Assembly: GCA_964244295.1 (NCBI GenBank)
Contig: CAXTIG010000001.1
Coordinates: forward strand, 248,001-312,000
Direction of reading: 5' to 3'
Source of the DNA: JAJAZB01 sp964244295
GTDB lineage: Bacteria > Bacteroidota > Bacteroidia > Cytophagales > Spirosomataceae
Length of the DNA stretch: 64,000 nt
Position 1 is the stretch's first letter, and every line of letters begins with the position of its first letter. Made by a program: the position numbers and the translations under genes. Positions 37,490-45,625 of the stretch are shown in pieces. The notes beneath the pieces were generated by a model. That model was not told the origin of the DNA. It was given only the letters and a program-made list of their open reading frames with translations, and did no database searches.

Positions 37490-38221
37490 TCTAAGGTTGT
37501 CCAACACCACCGCCGCCGCCACGCCCGCGTTGAGCGATTCGGCCCCGCCGAAGCGGGGGATGGTGATTTTTTGGGTGACCAGGGCTTCCACTTCCGGGCT
37601 GATGCCGTTCGACTCGTTGCCGATGACCAGAAATCCGCCTGCCGGGAATGCGAAATCGTGCAAGGTTGAGCCGCCGAGAAAGGTGCCGACGACGGGCACG
37701 TCGATTTGACGTAGGAAATCCGGCAACGACTGGTACCAGACCTGCATCCGGGCGAACGAACCCATGCTGGCCGTGAGCACTTTGGGGTTGTAAAAATCGG
37801 CGGTGGTTTCGGAGCAAATCACTTTCGTCAGTCCGTACCAGTCGGCCACGCGCAGGAGGGTACCCAGGTTGCCGGGGTCGCGGAGGTCGTCGAGCACCAG
37901 CACCCATTCATTGGGTTGGGCATTAAAATCCGCTTGATTTTTCGTTCTAGCCACGGCCAGGGCAGCGTTGTTGCTGGCGAAGGTTCCGGCCCGGACGAGG
38001 TCGTCGGGACTGGCTTCTTCGCAGCGAAATCGTTGCCCGGCTAGCCGAACTTCGTTTTCTTTGTAAAACGATTCGGTGGCAAACACGACCTCGATTTCAA
38101 AATCGGAATGGAGGAGTTCCAGCGTATTTTTGGCCCCTTCCACGAAAAAAAGACCCTGCTCCTGCCGGTATTTTTTCTGTTGAAGCGCCCGCAGACGGGT
38201 TTGCCAGGCTTTGGAAATCAT
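37469..38221 (-). CDS. SPOUT (TrmH/SpoU) RNA 2'-O-methyltransferase
   Basis: This 250-residue protein has an N-terminal substrate-binding domain (SKAWQTRLRALQQKKYRQEQ...FVEGAKNTLELL) and a C-terminal SPOUT knot. Motif 1 is LDDLRDPGNLGTLLRVADW, motif 2 VIGNESNGISPEVEALV, motif 3 IPRFGGAESLNAGVAAAVVL. It methylates ribose 2'-OH groups of rRNA or tRNA with S-adenosylmethionine; the target position is unknown. The last residues (RRVERIE) and the stop codon are encoded in the heptamer element. It is divergent from tamL, with an inverted repeat in between. Confidence 0.92.
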   Translation of the reverse strand: MISKAWQTRLRALQQKKYRQEQGLFFVEGAKNTLELLHSDFEIEVVFATESFYKENEVRLAGQRFRCEEASPDDLVRAGTFASNNAALAVARTKNQADFNAQPNEWVLVLDDLRDPGNLGTLLRVADWYGLTKVICSETTADFYNPKVLTASMGSFARMQVWYQSLPDFLRQIDVPVVGTFLGGSTLHDFAFPAGGFLVIGNESNGISPEVEALVTQKITIPRFGGAESLNAGVAAAVVLDNLRRVERIE

Positions 38222-38242
38222 GGAGTTAAATAAAAATGAGGG

Positions 38243-38327
38243 GTCACGCTGAGCGGAGTCGAAGCGCGGCTATACTTCGGAGAAAGTCTCCCGTTTCCAA
38301 CCACCCTTCGACTCCGCTCAGCGTGAC
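38243..38327. repeat. Perfect 22-bp inverted repeat in a divergent spacer
   Basis: Arms 38243-38264 and 38306-38327 (GTCACGCTGAGCGGAGTCGA core) are perfectly complementary. It lies between the divergent methyltransferase and tamL genes, so it cannot act only as a terminator. Confidence 0.93.
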
Positions 38328-38364
38328 ACCCTAAAACGTTCGCCTTTTCTCATCACAAACTTAC

Positions 38365-40797
38365 ATGGCGAAACGCCGGCTTCCCCTCTTTTTCGGTTTC
38401 GGTCTGCTGCTAGTGCTGACGGGCTGCGTGCGCGAGGCGACGGTACGGACGGACGAATACCTGCTCGTGGGCCAAAGCGTGAAGGGTAACGAGGAAATCG
38501 AATCGGGAGAATTGCTCGCGCTGGTGCCCCAGCGGCCCAATCGGAAGATTATTTTCAACAGTTTCCTGCCTTACCTCGGCTTCTACCGCATCGGCGAACG
38601 GTTTTACAACAGAGCCCAGAGTCAGGACGAACTCCGCCGCCTGCTCGACTCTTGCCAGCGGCAGGCGCTCTTGGTCGAATCCGCTCCCCGCGCCCTGCGG
38701 CGGCTCCAGAACCGTTGTGAAAAACGCCAGCGTCGCCTCGAACGCCGGGTCGAACAAGGCAACTGGTTTATGCGGGTACTGGGCGAGCCGCCCTCGTACA
38801 TCAGCCAGAAACTGGCCGAGCAAAACGCGGCTTCGATGAAAGAATACCTCGTCACGCGCGGTTTTCGCAGCGCCAGCGTGCAGATGGCCTTTGACACCGC
38901 CTTGTTGTTTCGTCGGCAGATCAAGGTCATTTACCGGGTTTCCGAAGGCCTGGCTAGTACCTTCGAGCGGGTCGGCTACGAATCCCCGGAGCCTCGGCTC
39001 GACAGCCTGATGGAAGCCCGCCGCACGGAGTCGGGGTTGAAACCGGGCGGGCGTTTCGACCGCAACGCGCTCGATGCCGAGCGGCTCCGCCTTGAATCAC
39101 TGTTTCGCGATAACGGCTACTACGGCTTCAGCCGGGCCGACATCGGCATTGTGGGCGTGGATACGTTTCGATCGCAACCCCGGAGAATCGACCCGATTTT
39201 TAGCATCGAACCACCGCGTCGTGGTCGGGAACACCCGTTTTTTCGGGTCGATTCCGTGTCGATGGTCGTCGATGGAACCCAAGCCGGGTTGCCCGAACGC
39301 AGCCGCACGGATGCCGATTTCAGCGGCATCCGCTACGTGTTTATCGGGCGCCGGTACTCGCCTCGTTTGCTCGATTCCAAACTCAGCGTTCGGCCCGGCA
39401 ACGTGTACAGCCAGCGGCGCATCGCCGAAACCCAGCGGCGGCTCGGCACGCTCGACCAGTTCCGTTTTCCGGATATGCCCTTCGATACCGCGCGGCGGCG
39501 GCTCCAGATTTACACCAATCCGCTCGAAAAGTACCAGTTTTCGGGCGAGGTGGGGATGAACGTGTTCCAGGGCCTGCCGGGACCATTCACCAACGCCTCA
39601 CTGCGCATCCGCAACATTCTGGGCGGGCTGGAATCGCTCGAACTGGCCGGGCGCGTGGGCGTGGAAGGGCAGACGGGGTTTATCGTCAACGACCGTCCCT
39701 ACGCCAGTTTTGAAGCGGGCCTGAACGCCTCCCTTATTTTTCCGCAGATTCTGTTTCCGGGCCAGTACAATTTTCGGTTCAACAACTACAACCCGCGCAC
39801 GCAACTCGGTTTGGGTTTCAACTTTTCCGACCGCCCCGATTACCAGCGCACCAACGCCAAACTGGCCGTTAGTTATTCCTGGCAAAAATCGCTGAATGAA
39901 ACGTTTTACTTCTCCATTTTCGACGCCAACGTCAACAACTCCCGGATTAAAGACCCCGCCTTCAGCAACTACCTCGACAGCCTCAACACGGCTGGTAATC
40001 CGCTGATTCGCAGTTTTCAGCGTTCGTTCGTGTCGAGCGTGAGCGGTTCCTACGTGTATTCCGACAACATTTTGGGGCAAAATCGCCGGGGCAGTTACTT
40101 CCGGCTCTTTCTCGAACTCGGCGGCACCACGCTCAATTTCACCCGCAACGACGAGTTTCCGATTCTGAAACGACTCTTCCAGGACGACCAGCTTCAGTTT
40201 TTCAAATTTTACCGCATCAACCCCGAATTCCGCTACTACCTGCCCGTGGGATTTCGCTCGACCCTGGCCCTCCGCGCCAACGCGGGCGTGGCCATTTCCT
40301 ACGGCAGCAACGATGCCCTGCCCTACGAAAAATACTTTTTCGCGGGTGGCTCCAACAGCATCCGGGCCTGGCGACCGCGCCGCTTGGGGCCGGGGTCGTC
40401 GAACGATACCCCGCCGCAGGTGGACAAAGTTGTGGAGCAACCGGGCAACGTGTTGCTCGAACTGAACGCCGAGTTGCGCTTTCCGATTCTGAAAATCGGG
40501 GGGCAACTCAACGGAGCCGTCTTCCTCGACGCCGGAAATACCTGGACCACGCGCCAATCGGCGGGGGAACGGCTGGGTCGGGCTGATTTTTCGTTTAGCC
40601 GATTTCCGCGTGAAATTGCCCTCGGCACGGGTTTCGGACTGCGGTGGGATTTTACGTTTTTCATCATCCGCGCCGATTGGGGCCTGAAAGTGTACGACCC
40701 CAGTTTTCCGGCCAGCCAGCGCTGGGTACTCAACAAAATCGCGCTCACGGGCGAGTACCGGCCCAAACTCAACATCGGGATCGGATACCCGTTCTAA
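38365..40797 (+). CDS. tamL: TamL, lipoprotein-type Omp85 family protein
   Basis: This 810-residue protein has a lipoprotein signal with Cys21 (LLVLTGC), POTRA-like repeats over roughly residues 25-400, and a C-terminal Omp85 beta-barrel that includes YEKYFFAGGSNSIRAWRPRR, the conserved loop-6 type RxW region, and ends in a Phe (NIGIGYPF), as barrels do. Bacteroidota carry this lipidated TamA variant, called TamL, which is thought to act with TamB in outer-membrane assembly. No tamB lies in the window. The neighbouring SPOUT methyltransferase gene is a common companion. Confidence 0.88.
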   Translation: MAKRRLPLFFGFGLLLVLTGCVREATVRTDEYLLVGQSVKGNEEIESGELLALVPQRPNRKIIFNSFLPYLGFYRIGERFYNRAQSQDELRRLLDSCQRQALLVESAPRALRRLQNRCEKRQRRLERRVEQGNWFMRVLGEPPSYISQKLAEQNAASMKEYLVTRGFRSASVQMAFDTALLFRRQIKVIYRVSEGLASTFERVGYESPEPRLDSLMEARRTESGLKPGGRFDRNALDAERLRLESLFRDNGYYGFSRADIGIVGVDTFRSQPRRIDPIFSIEPPRRGREHPFFRVDSVSMVVDGTQAGLPERSRTDADFSGIRYVFIGRRYSPRLLDSKLSVRPGNVYSQRRIAETQRRLGTLDQFRFPDMPFDTARRRLQIYTNPLEKYQFSGEVGMNVFQGLPGPFTNASLRIRNILGGLESLELAGRVGVEGQTGFIVNDRPYASFEAGLNASLIFPQILFPGQYNFRFNNYNPRTQLGLGFNFSDRPDYQRTNAKLAVSYSWQKSLNETFYFSIFDANVNNSRIKDPAFSNYLDSLNTAGNPLIRSFQRSFVSSVSGSYVYSDNILGQNRRGSYFRLFLELGGTTLNFTRNDEFPILKRLFQDDQLQFFKFYRINPEFRYYLPVGFRSTLALRANAGVAISYGSNDALPYEKYFFAGGSNSIRAWRPRRLGPGSSNDTPPQVDKVVEQPGNVLLELNAELRFPILKIGGQLNGAVFLDAGNTWTTRQSAGERLGRADFSFSRFPREIALGTGFGLRWDFTFFIIRADWGLKVYDPSFPASQRWVLNKIALTGEYRPKLNIGIGYPF

Positions 40798-40839
40798 TGC
40801 TTTTCCTGCCATTCTGTCACGGCTGGGGCTAAAAACCGT

Positions 40840-40847
40840 TATCTTTG
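40840..40847 (+). promoter_or_regulatory. Predicted -7 box TATCTTTG
   Basis: An exact TAnnTTTG match 92 bases before the miaB ATG; the transcript would start just before the folded heptamer element. Confidence 0.55.
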
Positions 40848-40854
40848 GACTTTT

Positions 40855-40934
40855 AGTCGATAATCGATCGGCCCGTTTGCTTTAGCTGACGGGCCAGGCT
40901 TGACTAACGACTGTTGACTCCCGACTATCGACTT
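40855..40934. repeat. Heptamer array and nested inverted repeats in the miaB leader
   Basis: Units TTGACTA, ACGACTG, TTGACTC, CCGACTA, TCGACTT run from 40900 to 40934. AGTCGATAATCG (40855-40866) faces 40922-40933 with one mismatch. Inside, GGCCCGT (40870-40876) pairs with ACGGGCC (40889-40895). Confidence 0.8.
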
Positions 40935-40938
40935 TTCT

Positions 40939-42390
40939 ATGCAAACCCTCGATATTCTCACTGACAGCGATAAAGCCGCCGCTGAACTCCCTCGCCTGCT
41001 CGCCGACGAGCCGGGGGCAGTGGGGAAAAAGAAATTGTACATCGAGAGCTACGGCTGCCAGATGAATTTTTCGGACTCCGAAATCGTGGCTTCGATTCTC
41101 AAGGACGGCGGGTACGCCACCACCTCCAGCGCCGAAGAAGCCGACGTAATTTTCCTGAACACTTGCGCCATCCGCGACAACGCCGAGCAGAAAGTCCGCA
41201 ACCGGCTGGTTCACCTCACGGGCCTGAAACGCCGCCGCCCCGAACTCGTGGTAGGCGTGCTGGGCTGCATGGCCGAGCGCCTGAAAACGAAGTTGTTGGA
41301 AGAGGAAAAAGTGGTGGATCTCGTGGCCGGACCCGATGCCTACCGCGATTTGCCCCGGTTGGTGGAGGAAGCCGAAACCGGCCAGAAGGCCGTCAACGTG
41401 TTCCTGAGCCGGGAAGAAACCTACGCCGACATCGCGCCGGTGCGGCTCAATTCCAACGGCGTGACGGCCTTCATCAGCATCATGCGCGGCTGCGACAACA
41501 TGTGCTCGTTTTGCGTGGTGCCCTACACCCGTGGCCGCGAGCGCAGCCGCGACCCGCACAGCATCGTGCGCGAAGCCGAAGACTTGTTCGCGCAGGGCTA
41601 CCGCGAGGTGACGTTGCTGGGGCAAAATGTGGATAGTTACAAGTGGAAACAGGAAACAGGAGACAAGAAACAAGAGACCAGAGACAAAAATCAAGACTTG
41701 ATTTCCTTTGCTAACCTGCTCGAACGGGTAGCGCTCGTCAGCCCCGAACTCCGGGTGCGGTTCAGCACCTCGCACCCGAAGGACATTACCGACGACGTAC
41801 TTTTTACGATGAAGGCGTACGACAACGTCTGCAACTACATCCACCTGCCCGCCCAAAGCGGCAACTCCCGGATTCTGGCGCTGATGAACCGGACGTACGA
41901 CCGGGATTGGTACCTCGGAAAAATCGACCGGATTCGGGCCATTCTGGGCGAAGACTGCGGCATCTCGCACGACCTCATCGCCGGATTTTGCTCGGAAACC
42001 GAGGAAGAACACCGCGATACGCTCAACCTGATGGAATTGGTGAAATTCGACTTCGGCTTCATGTTTTTCTACTCCGAACGCCCCGGCACCCCGGCGGCCA
42101 AAAAGTTGGTGGACGACGTGCCTGAACCCGTAAAAAAACGCCGCCTCAGCGAAATCATCGCCCTCCAGCAGCAGCACAGCCTGGCCCGCAACCAACGCGC
42201 AATGGGGCGCACGCACCGGGTACTGGTCGAAGGCGTTTCCAAACGCTCTGACGACTTCCTCCAGGGCCGCAACGACCAGAACAAAGTCGTGGTATTCCCC
42301 AAAGAAAATTTCCAAAAAGGCCAGTACGTCAACGTGGTCGTCACCGACTGTACGGCGGCGACGCTGATTGGTCAAGCACTGAGTGACTGA
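40939..42390 (+). CDS. miaB: tRNA-2-methylthio-N6-dimethylallyladenosine synthase
   Basis: This 483-residue radical SAM enzyme adds a methylthio group at A37 of tRNAs reading U-starting codons. The N-terminal cluster Cys residues lie in SYGCQMNFSDSEIV, NTCAIRDNAEQKV and LGCMAERL; the radical SAM motif is GCDNMCSFCVVPYTRGRERS. A TRAM domain ends the protein. Residues about 235-254 (KWKQETGDKKQETRDKNQD) are a charged insert encoded by a 7-base tandem array at a site that is variable in Bacteroidota. The last codons and stop are supplied by the following octamer element. A structured leader precedes the gene. Confidence 0.97.
   Translation: MQTLDILTDSDKAAAELPRLLADEPGAVGKKKLYIESYGCQMNFSDSEIVASILKDGGYATTSSAEEADVIFLNTCAIRDNAEQKVRNRLVHLTGLKRRRPELVVGVLGCMAERLKTKLLEEEKVVDLVAGPDAYRDLPRLVEEAETGQKAVNVFLSREETYADIAPVRLNSNGVTAFISIMRGCDNMCSFCVVPYTRGRERSRDPHSIVREAEDLFAQGYREVTLLGQNVDSYKWKQETGDKKQETRDKNQDLISFANLLERVALVSPELRVRFSTSHPKDITDDVLFTMKAYDNVCNYIHLPAQSGNSRILALMNRTYDRDWYLGKIDRIRAILGEDCGISHDLIAGFCSETEEEHRDTLNLMELVKFDFGFMFFYSERPGTPAAKKLVDDVPEPVKKRRLSEIIALQQQHSLARNQRAMGRTHRVLVEGVSKRSDDFLQGRNDQNKVVVFPKENFQKGQYVNVVVTDCTAATLIGQALSD
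41647..41695. repeat. Heptamer array inside the miaB coding sequence
   Basis: Seven consecutive 7-base units (AAACAGG, AAACAGG, AGACAAG, AAACAAG, AGACCAG, AGACAAA, AATCAAG) keep the miaB frame open. No complementary arm is present nearby. Confidence 0.85.
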
Positions 42391-42454
42391 GTGACTGAGT
42401 GACTGAGTGAAGTTGGATTTTTCACTCAATCACTCAATCACTCAATCACTCAAT
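42381..42454. repeat. Octamer-based inverted repeat, GAGTGACT units
   Basis: GAGTGACT occurs three times from 42381, then GAGTGAAG (42405-42412); CACTCAAT occurs four times in 42423-42454. The arms pair except for one C/A mismatch per unit. It begins inside the miaB 3' end and ends 9 bases before the next ATG. Confidence 0.92.
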
Positions 42455-42463
42455 CATTTAGTT

Positions 42464-43789
42464 ATGACTCCCCAGGAACTCCAATCCATTAAATCCCGCT
42501 ACGGCATCATTGGCAACGCGCCCGCGCTCAACTACGCCATTCAGGTGGCGGCGCAGGTGGCCCCGACCGACCTGACGGTGCTGATTAACGGCGAAAGCGG
42601 CAGCGGGAAAGAATCGTTTTCCAAAATCATCCACAGCCTCAGCGCCCGCAAACACGGCAACTTCATCGCCATCAACTGCGGAGCCATTCCCGAGGGCACC
42701 ATCGATTCGGAATTGTTCGGTCACGAAAAAGGCTCGTTCACCGGGGCCGAAGCCGCCCGCAAGGGGTATTTCGAGGAAACTAACCACGGGACGATTTTTT
42801 TGGATGAAATCGGTGAACTGCCTTTAGGCACCCAGGCGCGGCTGTTGCGCGTGCTTGAAAACAAGGAATTCATCCGCGTTGGCTCTTCGAAATCGCAGAA
42901 AACCGACGTGCGCGTGGTGGCGGCGACCAACGTGAATTTGTTGCAGGCCGTCGAGCGCGGTCAGTTTCGGGAAGATTTGTACTACCGCCTCAACACGGTG
43001 CCCATCGCGGTGCCGCCCCTCCGCGACCGGGGCGAAGACGTGGTGCTGCTGTTCCGCAAATTCACCGCCGATTTTTCAGAACGCCTGCGCATTTCGCCCA
43101 TCCGTCTGAGTGACGACGCCCGGCAATTGCTGATGAGTTATCGCTTTCCGGGCAACATCCGGCAGTTGAAAAACATCGCCGAGCAGGTCTCGATTCTGGA
43201 AAGCGAAAACCGCACCGTCAACGCCCAGACCCTCGCCCGCTACATTCCCGATTACGGAGCCAGCACCACGCCGAGCCTGATGCCCGGATTGAAAGGCGAA
43301 GGAAGTTTTTCGGAGCGCGAACTGCTCTACAAAGTGCTCTTCGATATGCGCCGTGACGTGACCGAACTCAAACGGCTTTTTCTCGATATGGTTCATAACG
43401 GCGGCAACGGCAGCGAATTAGTGCGCAATCACCCCGAATTGTTCCGCAACGTGGAGGCCGAAGAAGCGGGCTACGCCGACAGTGCCGCTGCCCGCAACGC
43501 CAATTCGCGCCTGCTTTCGCCGCCTTCCAACGGCGTTCAGCCGGGCTTCCAGCCTGCTTTCCAACCGGGCGTCATTCAACTCAACGGGGCCGACGAAGAA
43601 CCGGGCGTGGAAGACGTAACCGCTGAGACCGAAGACGATTCATTTTCGCTTGAAAAGCAGGAAAAACAGATGATTATCAAAGCCCTGCACAAAAATCACA
43701 ACAAGCGCAAGTACGCCGCCCAGGCGCTCGGAATTTCCGAACGGACGCTTTACCGTAAAATCAAACAGTATGAAATCGAGGAAGAATGA
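42464..43789 (+). CDS. AAA+ sigma-54-type transcription activator without sensor domain
   Basis: Read from 42464, the protein has 441 residues; an upstream extension from 42407 would be encoded by the octamer repeat. The AAA+ domain starts almost at once: Walker A GESGSGKE (43-50), the sigma-54 loop HEKGSFTGA (GSFTGA at 90-95 in place of GAFTGA), Walker B IFLDEIGE (111-118), and the Arg-finger region FREDLYYRLN. A linker with disordered segments follows, then a Fis-type helix-turn-helix (KYAAQALGISERTLYRKIKQ). No receiver, GAF or PAS domain is present. It sits between miaB and lptE, as in other Bacteroidota. Confidence 0.9.
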   Translation: MTPQELQSIKSRYGIIGNAPALNYAIQVAAQVAPTDLTVLINGESGSGKESFSKIIHSLSARKHGNFIAINCGAIPEGTIDSELFGHEKGSFTGAEAARKGYFEETNHGTIFLDEIGELPLGTQARLLRVLENKEFIRVGSSKSQKTDVRVVAATNVNLLQAVERGQFREDLYYRLNTVPIAVPPLRDRGEDVVLLFRKFTADFSERLRISPIRLSDDARQLLMSYRFPGNIRQLKNIAEQVSILESENRTVNAQTLARYIPDYGASTTPSLMPGLKGEGSFSERELLYKVLFDMRRDVTELKRLFLDMVHNGGNGSELVRNHPELFRNVEAEEAGYADSAAARNANSRLLSPPSNGVQPGFQPAFQPGVIQLNGADEEPGVEDVTAETEDDSFSLEKQEKQMIIKALHKNHNKRKYAAQALGISERTLYRKIKQYEIEEE

Positions 43790-44333
43790 AATCAGAGGAC
43801 AGAGGATAGTGGATAGAGGACAGAAATGGTGGTTGATTTTTATCTTTCCTCTATTCTCTATCCTCTGTCCACTCCAAAGTTGTGGTCCCTACTCCTTCAC
43901 CGGCACCAAGTTGTCGCCGGATTTGAAGACGATCACCATCAACAACTTCGTGATGAACACGGCGGGTGGACCGGCTAACCTGAGCCAGACCTTCACCGAA
44001 AAAGTAAAGGAATACTACCAGCGGAACACCAACCTGAAACTCAAGCCCGGCGGCGACGCCGATCTGCTCCTCGAAGGCAGCTTCGTCGGTTACGAACTTA
44101 CGCCCATCGCCCCCACTGCCGCCGACCAGGCGGGCCTCAACCGCCTGACCATCACCGTGCAGGCCCGCTTTGTCAACAACAAAGACGAAACCCAAAACTT
44201 CGATCAGAGCTTTTCGTTCTTCCGCGATTTCCCCCAGGCTCAGAGCCTGAATCAGGTGGAGGCGGGGTTGGTGCCCGCCATTCTCGACCAGATTGTGCTC
44301 GATATGTTCAACAAGTCGGCGGGGGATTGGTGA
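43770..44333 (+). CDS. lptE: LptE-like LPS-assembly lipoprotein
   Basis: The ATG at 43770 overlaps the activator gene by 20 bases; a GTG at 43809 is an alternative. The 187-residue protein has a lipoprotein signal with Cys38 (LQSC). The body (GPYSFTGTKLSPDLKTITI, then VKEYYQRNTNLKLKPGGDAD) matches the LptE family, which plugs LptD and helps insert LPS in the outer membrane. ELTPIAPTAADQAGLNRLTI and DQSFSFFRDF are further conserved blocks. The hydrophobic core FPLFSILCPL is read from a pyrimidine heptamer array, so the signal peptide appears to be built from repeat DNA. lptD is not in the window. Confidence 0.85.
   Translation: MKSRKNEIRGQRIVDRGQKWWLIFIFPLFSILCPLQSCGPYSFTGTKLSPDLKTITINNFVMNTAGGPANLSQTFTEKVKEYYQRNTNLKLKPGGDADLLLEGSFVGYELTPIAPTAADQAGLNRLTITVQARFVNNKDETQNFDQSFSFFRDFPQAQSLNQVEAGLVPAILDQIVLDMFNKSAGDW
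43796..43871. repeat. Heptamer-based inverted repeat overlapping the lptE start
   Basis: Units AGGACAG, AGGATAG, TGGATAG, AGGACAG (43796-43823) face CTTTCCT, CTATTCT, CTATCCT, CTGTCCA (43844-43871). About 21 of 23 positions pair. Both arms lie inside the lptE reading frame. Confidence 0.9.
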
Positions 44334-44338
44334 TTAAA

Positions 44339-44442
44339 GATGCTGGATGCAGGAAACAAGATGTAAGATTCATGAGTCTGCGTAACTTGTTCTCCCCAAT
44401 TATCCAGCCTCCAGCCTCCAGCCTCCAGCCTCCAGCCTCCAG
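44339..44442. repeat. Two heptamer arrays, one a clean CCAGCCT tandem
   Basis: Six loose units beginning with GA (44339-44380; GATGCTG, GATGCAG and so on) are followed by five exact CCAGCCT copies plus CCAG (44404-44442). The two arrays are partly complementary. The element ends two bases before the next ATG. Confidence 0.85.
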
Positions 44443-44444
44443 TT

Positions 44445-45191
44445 ATGCACTCCGAAACCTTTTCTTACCTCATCAGCAACCCCCACGACCTCAGTGCCCC
44501 CGACGTGTCGTACCTGGAAACGGTGGTGCAACGCTTTCCCTTTTGCGGCCTGGGATATTCGTTGCTGGCCAAAGGCTACGCCAAAACCGGGAATGAAACG
44601 GCCACCGGCGCCTTGCGCAAAGCCGCCGCCTACGCCCTGAGTCGCAACGCCTTGCGCAAATTACTGAGTGGTGAATTCCCGGCGGTGAGGCCCACCTACT
44701 CTTCCATCGGTGACGTACTCGATGGGCAGTCGCCGCCGGTGACGTACCAGCGAAAGTACCCGAAAGACGCGGAGAAAAGCCCCGAAGAACCGGGGGCGTC
44801 GCTAAAAGGATTCGGACTCGATTACTCCGACGTGCTCATCAACCAGGGCAAGTCGGCCCCTTCCAGTGCCGAAGAAAAACCCGTCGAATTGGTGGCTCGT
44901 TTGCAGTCGGAACAACTCGACATCATTGACCGCTTCATTGCCGCCGAACCGCGCCTGGGGCCGCTCCGCGCCACCCATGCCCAACCCGGTGAGGAGCCGG
45001 AAGACCTGCTCCAAAAACGTCAACTACCGCAAGCGGGCGGCGGGCTGGTGACCGAAAGTTTCGCAAAAATCCTCATCAAACAGGGCAAAATCGACAAGGC
45101 CATCGAAGTCTACGAAAAGCTCCGTTTGAAAAATGGGGAGAAAAAGGCGTATTTTGCGGAGAAAATCGAAGAACTGAAATCTCAACGCTGA
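44445..45191 (+). CDS. Conserved Bacteroidota protein between lptE and secG
   Basis: This 248-residue soluble protein has no signal sequence. The N-terminal 70 residues are helical (ETFSYLISNPHDLSAPDVSY, QRFPFCGLGYSLLAKGYAK, ALRKAAAYALSRNALRKLL), the middle is charged and probably flexible, and the C-terminus is a single TPR-like unit (LVTESFAKILIKQGKIDKAI, VYEKLRLKN, YFAEKIEELKSQR). Proteins with this split layout are found next to secG in other Bacteroidota, but the function is unknown. I infer a TPR-mediated binding role. Its start abuts the CCAGCCT array. Confidence 0.75.
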   Translation: MHSETFSYLISNPHDLSAPDVSYLETVVQRFPFCGLGYSLLAKGYAKTGNETATGALRKAAAYALSRNALRKLLSGEFPAVRPTYSSIGDVLDGQSPPVTYQRKYPKDAEKSPEEPGASLKGFGLDYSDVLINQGKSAPSSAEEKPVELVARLQSEQLDIIDRFIAAEPRLGPLRATHAQPGEEPEDLLQKRQLPQAGGGLVTESFAKILIKQGKIDKAIEVYEKLRLKNGEKKAYFAEKIEELKSQR

Positions 45192-45214
45192 CCCCCTTAC
45201 GACTTACCACTAAA

Positions 45215-45565
45215 ATGTACACGACACTCATCGTATTGATTATCATCCTGGCCGTGTTGCTGATTCTGGCTGTACTCATTCAAAACCCCAAAGGCGGCGG
45301 CCTGACCAGCCAATTCACCGGGGCCGGTTCGACCCAACTCTTCGGGGTAAAACAAACCGGCGACCTCCTCGAACAAATCACTTGGGGCCTCGCCGGGGCT
45401 ATCGGGGTGTTGGTGCTGGCCACCGTGTTTTTCGTAGCCCAACCCGGCAGCGCCGACACCATCAACAGCATCAACGTGGAGAAAGCCCAGCAAAACAAGT
45501 CGGTTCCAGCCCCGGCTCCCCTGCCCACCGGGCCGGTGCCAGCGCCCGTTGCGCCGAAAAAGTAA
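45215..45565 (+). CDS. secG: Preprotein translocase subunit SecG
   Basis: This 116-residue inner-membrane protein has the two SecG helices (LIVLIIILAVLLILAVLI and LAGAIGVLVLATVFFVA) with the conserved cytoplasmic loop NPKGGGLTSQFTG and LFGVKQTGDLLEQITW. It assists SecYE in protein export. The C-terminal 35 residues are Pro/Ala/Val-rich (PAPAPLPTGPVPAPVAPKK) and probably unstructured, as in other Bacteroidota. A strong terminator follows. It closes the miaB-activator-lptE-secG block. Confidence 0.94.
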   Translation: MYTTLIVLIIILAVLLILAVLIQNPKGGGLTSQFTGAGSTQLFGVKQTGDLLEQITWGLAGAIGVLVLATVFFVAQPGSADTINSINVEKAQQNKSVPAPAPLPTGPVPAPVAPKK

Positions 45566-45579
45566 AGTTTCAACGGATT

Positions 45580-45617
45580 CCCCGCGAGAGTTAAAAAACT
45601 CTCGCGGGGATTTTTTT
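45580..45617. terminator. Intrinsic terminator after secG
   Basis: CCCCGCGAGAGTT and AACTCTCGCGGGG form a perfect 13-bp stem followed by ATTTTTTT. It also separates secG from the convergent minus-strand gene. Confidence 0.95.
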
Positions 45618-45625
45618 GCCCCAAC

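Noticed and set aside
42407..42463. N-terminal extension of the sigma-54-type activator
   Set aside because: The 19 residues (SLNHSITQSLNH pattern) are a direct translation of the octamer repeat arm.
44404..44442. CRISPR-like tandem repeat
   Set aside because: The unit is 7 bases (CCAGCCT) with no spacers and no cas genes nearby; it belongs to the heptamer arrays.
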